Positions 44,051 to 55,795 of a stretch of DNA of 64,000 bases are shown here, in pieces. The notes below the pieces were generated by a model that was given only the letters and a program-made list of their open reading frames with translations, ran no database searches and had not been told where the DNA came from. The position numbers were made by a program, and so were the translations under genes. Location: contig NC_087068.1 of assembly GCF_963678635.1 (NCBI RefSeq), positions 4,733,079 through 4,797,078 on the forward strand. The letters are read 5' to 3'. Position 1 is the stretch's first letter. Each line of letters opens with the position of its first letter. The stretch comes from Symsagittifera roscoffensis (taxonomy: Eukaryota > Xenacoelomorpha > Acoela > Convolutidae).

Positions 44051-46844
44051 TAGAAAAATACGCTAATAACAATAGAAAGTATGCTGAATTAGTTTTACCA
44101 GGCAAATGAGTGTCGTGCCAGCAAAAAAAAATCAATTTTTCATGTAAACTTTATAATGAATATCAAAAAACTGATTTTTAATTAGAAGCTTGTATTTTTA
44201 TCTGAGTGGTCAACTTGAAATTTTAAACGTTTGACACGTTTCCAAGCCTGTTACGAATTATCAGTATTGCTATATTTTTCTAATGGCTTTTCACGAAAAT
44301 GATAAAAACTCAAAAAGAAAAAATTCAATCTCCCATTTATTGTAATCTAACAAAAAACGCGCTTGGCGACAAAAATGCAGATGTATTTTCAGATAAATTC
44401 ATGACCGGGATGTCAACACCATTGTTCTCGAAAAGCAAAAAAAAATTGTTTTTCCTGCAATGTTTATGAAAGATGTGCACTATTATTGCAAGATTCTTGC
44501 TTACTTTATATTTAATTTTGCAAGAAGAATGCATCACTTTCCACTCATTTGCACTGCAAAAATTGCAATACATACCCAACAAAAGATTCTGCATTTGAAA
44601 AAAAAAATTCAGCCGCCACTTGGTTTTCGATTGAAAACTTGTGTGAACTGAAATTTATAGCTATGCATGTATTTCATTTGTTTTGCTGGGAAAATGTTGC
44701 TTTTTTCGGTTTCCAAACTGATTGTTTTGAAAAACTTTAATTGCTTTGATTTTGAAATCAAAAGAAAAAGGAAATAGTAGCTTTTTTCGAGTAACTTTGA
44801 AATAATTGAAATAATACACAATAAGAGTTTGATCAACGTTCATCAAACAAGTCACATAAATCAGTCAATTACAATCCGGAGAGCGTTTCTGCATTTAATT
44901 ACTGCCTGTACACACTCCCTAAAGTTTTAGAAGTTATCATAACATAGACTGATGCTGCGCAACTTTTATGATATATACCCGGGTTAAGAAAAAATACTAG
45001 AAATAAAGTTATCATTACCAAAAATTATGCTCCATAGTATTCCATAGAAAAAAAACTGTACAAAAATAGAATGATTTTTTTTCTTTCGATATGATCGTAT
45101 GACTGATATAAATTCTAATAATGAAATTACTAACTAGCCATGTTTCCACAAACAAAAATCTATGGCAAGTTATTTATCCAGAAATTGGATTTTTCTGTTG
45201 TTTTTGTTTTTGTTGAGTTGAGTCTTGCCCTGAAACACAAAAAGCCAAAATTTTAGTTTAGGCCAAAAGTATAGTTTAGGCTACAACTTGAAATATGCCA
45301 AGTGAGGAAACCTCTGATTTCCTTTCCTTATCTTGAAAAAAAATTATATTTTTTAATATTGCAATAGACCTTTATTTCAAAAACTTCAATAATTAAAACT
45401 GTGGTCGATTTTTCGACATATTTAGAATTTGATGTTTTATCTAAAATCTAAGATTGAATTTTGCGGAGAACACAGAAAACTTTCACACTAGTTTTGTTTT
45501 GCGCGTAAAAAAGAAACTCGTGGAATTATGTTATAACAAAAGTTTTTGCATCCAAAAGAGCTAAATGTTTTTGAATTTTTTTGTTTAGAAAGCTTTTATA
45601 GCGACCAAAAAGAACATTTTATTTTTTTACTCTCAATTTTGAAATTTTGTTAAAAAAATCCAACTCAGACAGCTTTCATTAAGGAAGATGTTTGATTGTT
45701 AGCTAAGCATATTACCCATACAAAAAAAAAGACAAATAAAAGGTCATTCACTTTGCAATCACATGATTCAAAAATACTTGAAAACATATTTGAATTATTT
45801 TGCAGTTTTCGAATGTATCTTTATGGTTGATATCAAAAATCAAACTTCGAAGAGCTAGACATAATAAAACAACAGCTTGCACAACAACCTTGTCATCAAT
45901 TGAAATGAATCGTTCCAGATTTCAATTACCTCAAACAAAAACCTGGTTTATCAAGTAAAAACCGACTCCTTTTATTCTGTTAGTTAGGCTTTGGCTTTAA
46001 AATTTTCAACAGACTAGAAAATTTTTAAAGTACAGCAATTTTTTCTAAGAACAAATTACTAACCAGGAGGCAACGTAGAAGTTAATGTTGTGCAATAACA
46101 TAAATTAGATATAAACACAATCTAATCTTTTCCAACATCTGTACTTCTCAAATAAAATTGAAGAAGAATTTACAAACAAACATTATATTGAGCGAAGTTT
46201 GATATATCATTTAATTCGCAAAAAAAGAAGAAGAAATTGGCTTATATTTTTGAATTTCCTAAATAAAATTAGAACAACTACGTATCTTAGTACTCTGTTG
46301 AGTTTGAAAAAATGGATCAGCAAGACCTATTAAAACAATAGCTTTTCATAACCGCAGGATGGATTCAATTACTGAATAATGCATGAAATATGAAAACGAA
46401 ATATAACCCACAAAAAAAATTTTCTAAAGTTTGAAATTCACCAGAAAAATTGTTCGAGAAGATTGCCGAGATGATCCGTTGAAATATGTCCTAACTGAAA
46501 ACTGAATAAGAGGTAAGCACAATATAAATAAAAATAAACTCAGCAGAGGGTCGATTAGACCTAACGTTCGAAAAATGTTTAAGTTGTTTTAAAATGTTTC
46601 CCGCCTGGGCCAGTTTTTTGAAAGAGCTTCTCTGACTCAATTGAATAATTTTAATCATAAATTTTTGGTTGATTACATTTTAGGAAACGTTTTTTTGTTG
46701 GCATGTTTTGATTTTTTTCTGATTATACAGAATTTGTTTCTGTTGGTTTCTAAATTATGAGTAGAAAAGACTATCCGATGAAAATATATTTTTTTAAGAA
46801 AAAGGATGAAAAAAGGAAATAAAGAGGGTTACGTTTAATTAATG
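44051..46844. other. Long AT-rich stretch without genes
   Basis: No coding frame with plausible homology. A CCCGGGTTAAGAAAAAAT motif near 44988 resembles the left end of the element at 61759. Otherwise nothing was recognised. It may be intron or intergenic. Confidence 0.4.
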
Positions 46845-47128
46845 TTTACAGGCAACGTTGGAAACTATATTTTTCGTCATATTTGGCTGCTAATTTTGCT
46901 GTGCAGTTTGCTTAGATGAAGAAAAACTCTTATTGTTCCGATTTTTGAAAAACTGGTGAAAAAAAATTCATCTGGGGGAACTTTTTTATTTTTCAGTCTA
47001 ATCAAACTTAGCGCTAAAGTTTTTTATACAATCTGTTAGTTTTGTTATCTGGAGCTCAATTGTACAAAATAAAGTCGCATGTGATCACAACTTTTGTTAT
47101 CAAAAAATTATGGGGTGTTATTGGCTCT
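46845..47128. repeat. Direct repeat flanking the LINE, left copy
   Basis: About 284 bp, from TTTACAGGCAACGTTGGAAA to GGGGTGTTATTGGCTCTTA. It is highly similar to 51086-51374 on the other side of the LINE. No coding and no terminal inverted repeats were seen. Confidence 0.75.
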
Positions 47129-47494
47129 TAGAACGTTTGCCAGTAGAACGTTTGCGGTTTTTTTTCGCTCAATGAGACACCAGAAAACAGCCTCGCTGGC
47201 ATAATGGTGCTCTACCATACAATTCCAACTTGTATTCGTAAATTTTTATAAGGAATTCTGTAACTAGATATCGTTTGCAAACAGATTAATATTATGAGTT
47301 TATTGTGGAAAATTTTTGATTGAAAGCCAGTTTTCACATAAAAGTCAAAACAAATTATGAGTTTTGCATAATAGAGTTGCAGATGATTCAAATAAAAACA
47401 GTTTAAAAGCTCCCAAGATAGAACTCCACAGAAGCATTCAAAGATAATTAGCCTAATTGTTGTGATAAACTTATTAAATAGAATTGAATGCTAA

Positions 47495-48330
47495 ATGATG
47501 AGTGACAAAGACTTGCAACAACCCACATTACTCAAATGTATTCAATGCTCTACTGGATCACAAGATGATGTGATAACATGTGCTCTCTGTGCTGCTGTGA
47601 TACATTGTGTCTGTCTGGGTGTGGATATTTCTTCGGCTGCATGCGGGAAACTAACTTGGACCTGCGACAGCTGTGGCACATTACCGAAGCTAAGTGGCCT
47701 TTTTCTTTACTGAATTCATTGGATAATAAACTTAGTGGTGTTAATTATTCCGCTCAACGATTGGATAAATTGGAAATTGAAATTGGATATTTGAAGCCTA
47801 AAAGCTTTGCAGCTAGTATTTTTTCGGCAAGGCGGAACTCTGGGACAACATCATATCAACCTGCAAAGGTACGGAGAGATTCAGTATTTGATGAAACTAG
47901 CATAAATCATGCTAACTCAGAATTGAACAAAAATAATGCTGATACCAATCTGAACAAATGAAAATTCAGCGCTACTGAATCTGGTCAGAGGAAGAAAACT
48001 CATATTACTGCAGCCAACCAGAATGGCACTTTTCAAGGCGTGAGTAAGCCTCCTCCTAGACGCCACATTTACCTGGGCCGGGTATCAAAAGAATATGGTC
48101 CCACAGAAGTCAAACAGTATTGCGAAAATAGTGGAGCAGAGGTATTACACATGCGGGAAATAACTAAAGAAGATCATACTCTGAGGAGCTTTCACGTTAT
48201 TTTTGCTGGTGAAAAATCGGAATTAATTGACTCGCCGGATTTTAGGCCACAGAACACCATTGTTAACAGATTTTTCTTGAATGAAGAGGCAAAAAGTTGG
48301 TTGAAGTCATTGAAAAAGCCCTCTGACTGA
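47495..48330 (+). pseudogene. LINE ORF1, frameshifted
   Basis: The start MSDKDLQQPTLLKCIQC leads into a PHD-like zinc finger (CIQC, CALC, HCVC, CDSC; 47535-47690). A frameshift near 47690 moves the frame (LNSLDNKLSGVNYSAQRLDK). A TGA at 47959-47961 and a further reading segment follow. The C-terminal piece 48040-48330 has RRHIYLGRVSKEYGPTEVKQ, an RRM-like start common in ORF1 proteins of L2/CR1 elements, which bind element RNA. Confidence 0.7.
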
Positions 48331-48339
48331 CAAACAAAG

Positions 48340-50965
48340 ATGGAAATCGGAATTCTCAACATACGATCTATTAGACGGAAAGTTACAGCTCATTCTCATA
48401 TCATTTTTTCTAATAATCTACATATATTTGGCATCGTTGAAACCTGGAATACATCAAATGAAAGTTATCTCATTAGGCAAATCTGCCCAACCGGCTTCAT
48501 GTATTTTAATTGTCCGCGTGAAAATAGAAGTGGTGGCGGACTGGTTTTAATCGCCCACCAGTCTTTTTGTATATCTTTAGTTCGCCATATTTGCTTCGAT
48601 TATTTAGAAGCAGCCTTATTCACTTTTAATAACTTAGGTTCTAATGGACTCTTAAGGCTAGTCTATCGGCCTCCTTCGGCGAACTTCAACAATTTTATCA
48701 CTGAATTATGTAATTTTTTTTCTGAATTGCTACCGAACTGCCATTTTTTTTCTTTGCTTCGGTGATTTTAACGTTCACTTTAATAAAAGGGACAATAAAT
48801 TTTTCCTACTTGAAGACTTATTGAAAGAATATGGTTTGTAGCAATCTGTACATGAACCAACGCACAATAAAGGCAACATTCTCGACTTGGTTATATCATT
48901 CGAGAATAACAAGCCACAGGACGTTTCAGTTTATCCTTTTGATAAGTCAGACAATCACTTTATTAAATTTACGGTGCAGATTCTTTTCATACAAACTAAG
49001 ATGAAATTACTAACTGTTTTTAATCAAACCGTGGAAACGATCACGGACTTCATGGCGCCTATCAAAAAGCGCAATAAACTCATTCGGGAGTGTGATTTCT
49101 TCGATTCTGAACTTTTTTTATGAGAAGTAAACGACGAAAGTTAGAACGAATGTATAGAAAGAAGAAAATAGTTTTTGATGATTTTGAAGAGTTTGATAGG
49201 GAAATGAGAAACTGCTTTGCGGCTAAGAAACGCGAATTTTTCCGGAAGAAAAATGAGGTTATTCGAACCGATTCTAAGAAATTTAGAGCCCTTGATAAAC
49301 TTATAGGAAATAAAACCGAAGCAGTGTACTGAAACTCTCAGTATGGATATGTTAGAAAATTCGCATAGGGCTACACCTGTAGTTTTAATGGAAAGTTTCA
49401 GCTATATTAAACTTGATGATTTGCATCAGGCTGTGCTATCAATGTCAAATGCAACTGATCTTCATGATTTAATTCGAACAGTTATTTTTAAAAAGTTATG
49501 GAGCTACTGGGGACCGCATATCCTGTAAATTTTAAACCTTTACATTGAAATCGGTAACTTCCCCGATGAACTTAAAGAAGCAGTGATAATTCCAACTCTG
49601 AAGAAAGAAAATCTCGATCCGAAACAGCTTTCATCGTACAGACCAATTTCAAATCTTGTGTTTCTTTCGAAGTTATTTGAAAAACTTATAGACAGTCAGC
49701 TTGTTGAGCATGTTATGGTTTCGGGTCTCCTGGATAATAATCAATCTGCATACAGATTTGGAGCTTCGACAGAAACGGCATTGTTGAAAACATCTAATGA
49801 TATATGTAAAATTTTGGATATGAATAATTACCTGACATTGATTGGCCTTGTTTTATCTAGTGCGTTTGATACCCTTAGACATGATTATTTGATTGGAATC
49901 CTGAAAAATTATATTGGTCGTTCTGATAACATATTGAAATGGTTTAGATTGTATCTTAGTAACCGTCGCCAAAAAGTTTTCATTGATTCACATTACTCTG
50001 ACGAAGTTAATATTGAACACGGTGTTCCCCAAGGGTCGATCTTGGGACCCCTTTTATTTTGCATCTATGTTTTACCTCTTCGTGATGTGTTTCTTAAACT
50101 TAACGTATCTTATCAATCTTATGCAGATGATACCTTATTCTATGTTGCTGCAAACTTCAAAGAAAACGACGATTTTATCAGTGTCAAGGAGAAAGTTCAC
50201 TCTATTATAATTAACGTGCTTGATTGTTACAAAAAATTTGGTTTTGCGGTAAACCCCGACAAAACTGAAATTATTTCACTCGCAAAACCAAACCATAAAC
50301 TGGACCTCAAATCGTTTTTTGTTGGCTCATATGAAGTTAGGGTGTTGAATGAATTGAAATCATTAGGTGTACTTATTGATAAAAACTGGAATGCGGTTCC
50401 CCATATAAACAAAGTAACGCAGACATGTTACTTCGTCCTGCGAAACTTATACAGCGTTGGCTACTATTTGGATTTTAATAACCGTGTTATTCTTGTGAAA
50501 AATCTTATTTTATCGCGACTGGATCACTGTAATTCGCTGTTTTTGGGTTTACCGGACAAAACGATTAAAAAATTACAACGAATACAAGATGCCGCTGCCA
50601 GATTTGTGTTTCAGGCACATCGGCAGACGTCGGCAACGATCCTTCTACATGAACTGCATTGGCTGCAGGTTTGTCAGAGTATCAAGTTAAAGACTCTAGT
50701 TCTTCTCCACAAAGTAATTCATGATGACAGAATGGCCCAATACTTTGATGACATAGCAATATCGATAAGACAACGATTTTCGATCAACAGAAGGAATGCC
50801 ACCATACGTTTATCCATGGCGCATTCAAAATATGGAAAGAGATGTTTCACGTTTGCAGGACCGAAGTTATGGAACAGTCTGACGCAGGTGCTTAAATCAG
50901 AATCGGATGAATTGCTATTCAGGAAAAAGTTGAAAACCCACCTGTTTCGACAATATTTCTACTAA
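48340..50965 (+). pseudogene. LINE ORF2: endonuclease and reverse transcriptase
   Basis: The endonuclease domain shows LNIRSIRRK, GIVETWNT (catalytic Glu), GGGLVLI and YRPPSANFNNFI. After a frameshift near 48760 come GDFNVHFN and HNKGNILDLVIS, with a TAG at 48839-48841. A continuous 460-codon frame (49583-50965) carries the RT: SYRPISNLVFLSKLFEKLI, GASTETALL, AFDTLRHD, VPQGSILGPLLF and SYADDTLFY. The L2/CR1-type C-terminus has LHWLQV and GPKLWNSL. In motif A the expected first Asp is Val (codon 49850-49852), so even the intact part should be inactive. Confidence 0.88.
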
Positions 50966-51009
50966 GAACAGAACACCTTTGATTCTAGAAAGGGTGTCAA
51001 AATAAACCC

Positions 51010-51043
51010 ATGAATGAATGAATGAATGAATGAATGAATGAAC
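51010..51043 (+). repeat. (TGAA)n tail of the LINE
   Basis: About eight TGAA units directly after the LINE 3' UTR, the usual end of L2 elements. Confidence 0.85.
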
Positions 51044-51085
51044 GATAATTTCATTTCTTCTGTGCTTTACTTGCAACAAACGAGG

Positions 51086-51374
51086 ATTTACAGACAACGT
51101 TGGAAACTACATCTTTCGACATAAGTGGCTGCTAACTTTGCTGTGCAGTTTGTTAGATGGAGAAAAACTCTTATTGTTCCCATTTTTGAAAAAACTGAGT
51201 ATAAATTTTTGTCAGGGGAACTTTTTTTTATTTGTTCAGTCTGATCAAACTTAGCGCTTAAGTTTTTTATACAATCTGATAGTTTTGTTATCTGGAGCTC
51301 AATTGTACAAAATAAAGTCGCATGTGATCACAATTTTTGTTATCAAAAATTTATGGGGTGTTATGGGTTGTTAG
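51086..51374. repeat. Direct repeat flanking the LINE, right copy
   Basis: It runs from TTTACAGACAACGTTGGAAA to GGGGTGTTATGGGTTGTTA, partner of 46845-47128 with scattered differences. It starts 43 bp after the TGAA tail. Confidence 0.75.
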
Positions 51375-51383
51375 AGCAAACAA

Positions 51384-51441
51384 TACTCCATAAATCTTAA
51401 AAGACAGTTGAAAAAATCAGCCCTTTGACTACATAAGAGCT
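51384..51441. repeat. 58-bp hairpin unit, diverged copy 3
   Basis: TACTCCATAAATCTTAAAAG, AGACAGTTGAAAAAATCAG and a GAGCT end. It has the same length as the copies at 10408 and 36572, but the central hairpin is lost. It shares the downstream GTCTTCTTT with copy 2. Confidence 0.4.
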
Positions 51442-52852
51442 GTCTTCTTTCACTCATCTTAGAGTACTAAAAAGTAGAATTGTTCATACAGCAACTTGTA
51501 GATTAAAAGTTCACCTGTGGATACTGAAACGTCCTCAGAAGAATCATAAAATTACAAATGACTTTAAAATGAATTCTGTTCGAGAAATTCAAGCTTAAAA
51601 AATTGCAAACGACTGAGAAAAACCAAGGAACTATTCTGAATAGAAATTATCTTTACATTTCACGTCGTATTTTTGTAGTCTCATTTCAACTCTCATTCGC
51701 CCCTGATTTGGAACAAGATGATCACAGTTTTGACATGCTCAAATAGTAAGCAGGACAACGAACAAGCTCCTCCAAAATCCTTCAATTTTAACCGATTGCA
51801 CGTTCATAGATCTTGGAAAAGATTTTGATACTATCAATCATGGTATTTTGCTGGCCAAATGCGAGGCAGATGGGCATGGCGTACTATCTTAAATTTACTA
51901 AAACCAAAGTTAACCTGCGCAAAACACTTTTTGTACTGCTCGAGAAAAAATTAAAAGTGGAAGCAACAAAGTTTGATGTCCCAAGAAGTCATTAATAGGC
52001 CCACTTCATTTTAAACGACAACTTTAAAGAAAAGCGCAGCAACCTTCACAAATTAGTCTGCTCGAATCATATACTTGTCAATAGTAAAATGGAGTGAAAA
52101 CTAATCTAACTTTTTACAAAATATATTTGGAGAGCTGCTCCATTGTAAAGAGAAATTACATCCAAAATATTGAGAGCTCCAGAGAATCATTTAATGTTTT
52201 TATAAATTTTAGTTTTGGTAAAATTTTCAACAACCAAGAAATAAACCGTTTCAACCACCAAATTTTAGGTTACTATAATAATGAAGGTCACCTGATAAGA
52301 AGAAACTTTAATAGCTAAATTATAGTGAGTCTGAAAGGGCCTCTTTCTATGTTTTTCCGCATTTCCCATTTTTTATATTCTTTGAGCACGTTGGGCTCTT
52401 CTACTAAATTGCTTTTTACTTCAAGAGAACCCAAGCAAATGGTTTTGTTTATCGCTCTTGGACGCTTGAAAATAGGCTAGATTCAGTCTTATCGCGTGTT
52501 TTTTCTAGAAGAATCCCTTAGTTCTAAATTTGTGTGCGTTATGAACTTGTTTAAAAACAAATTATAATGATTATATTTCTTCTAAACATCACGCATTTAT
52601 CCTTCGTAAAAAACAATCTTCTATGGCTCTCTCTACTCTAAGATTGTGTGGATCTAATAGTGCATCTAAGATTTTCTCGAGGGGGTAGGGAATTTTCAAA
52701 AAAAAGATTCCATATTTTGTCGATTTTTTAGATCGACAAACTGGTATTCCGAGTCCTCCTAAGTCACATTAAAGACCCTATATCGGCAACACTTTCTGCT
52801 CTGTAGGCGAGTCCCCCCCCCTCACTCCCCTCAGGTGCACTACATCTCTGAG
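51442..52852. other. Stretch without recognised genes
   Basis: AT-rich, with only short frames (for example 51813-51995, 52094-52318). Around 51800 a short segment (ttgATAGATCTTGGAAAAG then GATACTATCAATCATGG) recalls the RT motif A region of LINE elements, and LINE-like scraps may persist here. This is too weak to call. Confidence 0.35.
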
Positions 52853-52964
52853 ACAGTGCCCCCCCCCCCTTCATAGAAACAGTACTTTTATGGTTGAGCG
52901 AGGAGTTTTTTAAGGTTATATATAAAGACCAAATATGTTTGTCATGACCTAATTAACATGATGG
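52853..52964 (+). mobile_element. Family B MITE fragment hosting a second insertion
   Basis: A C-run, then TTTTATGGTTGAGCGAGGAG and AAGACCAAATATGTTTGTCA, the left half of family B. It is interrupted at CATGATGG by the element at 52965-53167. Beyond that element, 53185-53250 shows a reverse-oriented family B segment (AAACATATTAAGTCTTCAT). Confidence 0.65.
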
Positions 52965-53167
52965 GGCTCTTTTTCCTCCCCCCCCCCCACCTCACACGAG
53001 CTTCAATATAATAGTGTAACGAGTTGTTTTACGAGGTTGAGTATGAAGACCACATATGTTTGTCGTGGCCTTATTATTCTGTATGTGAATTTTCATAACA
53101 ATCGGACAAAGTGATCCACAAGTTTGCATGTAAAAATTTGCAGGTGGGGGGAAAAGGAAAAAGAGCC
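52965..53167 (+). mobile_element. Family B MITE with perfect 8-bp duplication, nested
   Basis: A 203-bp element with ends GGCTCTTTTTCCTCCC and AAAAGGAAAAAGAGCC. CATGATGG flanks both sides exactly (52957-52964, 53168-53175). It is inserted into an older family B fragment. The interior matches 7860-8066. Confidence 0.9.
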
Positions 53168-54105
53168 CATGATGGTTAAAGGTTTTTGTTCCAAACATAT
53201 TAAGTCTTCATAACTATCCTTGTTTTACCACAAATATCACCACGATTGCAAATGATATGGAGGGAAGCAAAATCGCCAAATTAAGTTCGTGATTTACTGC
53301 GAAAGATTACCCCGCTTTTCAAATTTTTATCCCGCTTTACTTTACCCGCTTTGATACTCCAATTCAGATCAAAATATTTTGCTATAATTTGTTCATTAAA
53401 ATTTGCAGCTCAGATTTTATTATTTTTTTGTTATTTTGTAAAACTTATGCCAGTAATTTCCTTCTTGCGTCAAAGAGAACATTTTACTTGAATTTTCATC
53501 TTCATTTAGAGTATAGATAAAACGAGTACCCATGGTAAGCACAACCTTTCACTGTTAAACGACCCTGATGGTTCTTTACGGCTAATCATCAAAAGTGCTA
53601 CTTTTTGTAAGAGTCAAGATCAATTCTGTAATCTATCGTTAGAAGCAACCACGTTTTTTGATAAATTAATAAAAATTCCGATGCCTTCCTTCAGTGATTT
53701 CAACCCTGACGACCCAAAGGTGATTTCAACTCCGCTGGTTCTATTAAAGACATCCATTTTTGACTTATCGACTATAAGCTTCGGTGCCAAAATATACTGA
53801 AATATTTCGTTGCCAAAACATTTTTTCGGTCAAAACTGTCTAGCAAATTCTCAAAACGCCTTTTTTGGCCTGTTGTTTCAAAAACTCGCCTGTGGCGCAA
53901 ACAGAGTCTTCCTACCGATTTGATCGAGCTCAGAAAATCAATTTTGACCACCAAAAAAGATCGTTAGAACTTTAAAGCAACTATTGACTGTTGACAACTG
54001 TCACTTGAATTGAGATTTTAATGTTCAAAAACTCTAAATTTCATCAGCCCGGATCGAGGAGCTCGACTTATTTTTCGACTTTGAAAATCAAGCTAGTGCA
54101 GTTTT

Positions 54106-54690
54106 TTGACTGAAATTACTCGGTCGATAAACAATTGTCAGTCCAGCACAAAGTCAAAATATACCCAATTTCGGTCGAGCAGAGCCAAAACAAAAGTCGG
54201 GCACTGTCGAAACACCCGGTTTCGCTCGAGAAAGTCATATCATAGGTCGCACACAGTCGAAACATTCGCGCACGGCGAAAACCCAATTATCCCAATATAC
54301 CCAATATACCCAATTTCGGTCGAGCAGAGCCAAAACAAAAGTCGGGCACTGTCGAAACACCCGGTTTCGCTCGAGAAAGTCAAATCATAGGTCGCACACA
54401 GTCGAAACATTCGCGCACGGCGAAAACTTAATCAAGCGTAGTCGAATTATAGGTCAGGTCGGGTACAGTCGAACCATAGGCAAAGCACAGTCAAAATATA
54501 AGTCGAGCACAGTCTAAATATACCTGATTAGGTCGAGAAAATCGAAATGTAAGTGGAGCGTAGTCGAAACACAGGTCAAGCAGAGTCGAACCCAAGTTCG
54601 AGCACAGCCTACAAATAGGTCGAGCATATAGTCTACAAGTAGGTCGAGCACAGTCAAAACATACTCAGGGCGAGGTTTTGAGTATATGTT
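54106..54690. repeat. Degenerate TCGA-rich minisatellite with a 145-bp duplicated block
   Basis: Short units of the type GTCGAGCACAGTCGAAACAT repeat with drift at a period of roughly 20-25 bp. A 120-bp block starting CCCAATTTCGGTCGAGCAGA at 54164 recurs nearly unchanged at 54309 (offset 145 bp). Related TCGA/TCGAC motifs are scattered from about 53750 to 57000. The open frame at 54106-54390 follows the repeat and is not taken as a gene. Confidence 0.7.
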
Positions 54691-55697
54691 TTGACTGAAG
54701 TGGTCAAACCAGATGTCATTGCGTGACCAAAAATCCATAGTCTCGCACAACTGTGTGGTACAGCTGACTCGAAAAATAAAGTCGAACTGTGCCGAAACCT
54801 GATATCGATTTGGATTGAAACATACAGTCAATCTGAAAATTAAGATATGGAATTTTTGACAAAATGTTTGCTTGCAAACTTTAAACAGATGCATATTGCA
54901 AAAATGTTCAGAATGTATTTTTTGTGCATCTAGCTAACACATCAATATTGCTAATCATATACAGGACTGGTAAGAGAAGGAGGCCTACTTATGGTCCCAG
55001 AGTAAAGTATAAACCTTTTTTGAGGCAATGACAAACCGTCACAAAACAACAGAAAACTAGAAACCAATAACTGGATCAAACAAAGGAACAACTAATTGAA
55101 AATCATACTTAACCCAGAATCTAAACTAAAATGAAGTTTTGGCAGATTGATTTCTTGCAAAGGTGCAAAACAGGTACAAATTGCAAAATAACCCGGTATA
55201 TTTGTTTTAATTTTTACTTTCTGCAGTTTTCTCAACGTATTGCGCATTAGAGGCAAAAAATGCCAACACAAAATACTTTCAAAAGTGTCCAGGAGTTGCT
55301 ATGTGATTTGTTGTATGTTTTTAGATGCTAGATTTAACTTTTCGATTGTGTATTGCGTGATTTAAAGAAGTTTACTTTTCAATTTTTTTTTTCAAATTGA
55401 CCACAAATTTTTTTAAATGTAAAATTACTTTAAAGTCTTTAAGGAACCATTCACTCAGCGCTTCCTCCTGGTTGAAAGGACTTCGCTGTTCTGACTTAAG
55501 AAGTCAGTGACGAATCAATTGAGCTCGGGAAGTTTTTCTGTAACCAGACTATAATGGGCTTATAAACTTGCCGTATCGTCAAATTACTTGATAACAAACT
55601 AAGCTCAAAATTAAGTTCAAATTTTTGTAATCTAGAGAGTTGAGAAAATCATTAGGCATCTCATTTTATTTGAAATAGTCAAATCACAATTGAATTG

Positions 55698-55795
55698 GGC
55701 TCTTTTCCAGTTCCCCCTTTCAAAAAACCGAGTCATATGTTTGTTTTATGTGTTATTACGGCTAAATGCGTGATGTTGCGCTGTAAAGTATGAAA
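55698..55795 (-). mobile_element. Family A MITE, truncated
   Basis: It starts GGCTCTTTTCCAGTTCCC and runs through TGTTATTACGGCTAAATGCG, the reverse of the family A right half. It breaks off after TGTAAAGTATG. No second end is present. Confidence 0.75.

Larger units (their letters stand above)
47495..51043 (+). mobile_element. L2-type non-LTR retrotransposon, near full length but mutated
   Basis: ORF1 with a PHD-like finger, then ORF2 with an APE-type endonuclease and an RT with its C-terminal domain, closing in (TGAA)n at about 51010-51043. The domain order and TGAA tail are typical of the L2/CR1 group. The 5' end is uncertain; the left repeat copy ends at 47128, leaving about 370 bp of possible 5' UTR. 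Confidence 0.85.

Noticed and set aside
54106-54390. 94-codon ORF with an internal repeat
   Set aside because: The repeat is the 145-bp minisatellite duplication; no start context or homology.
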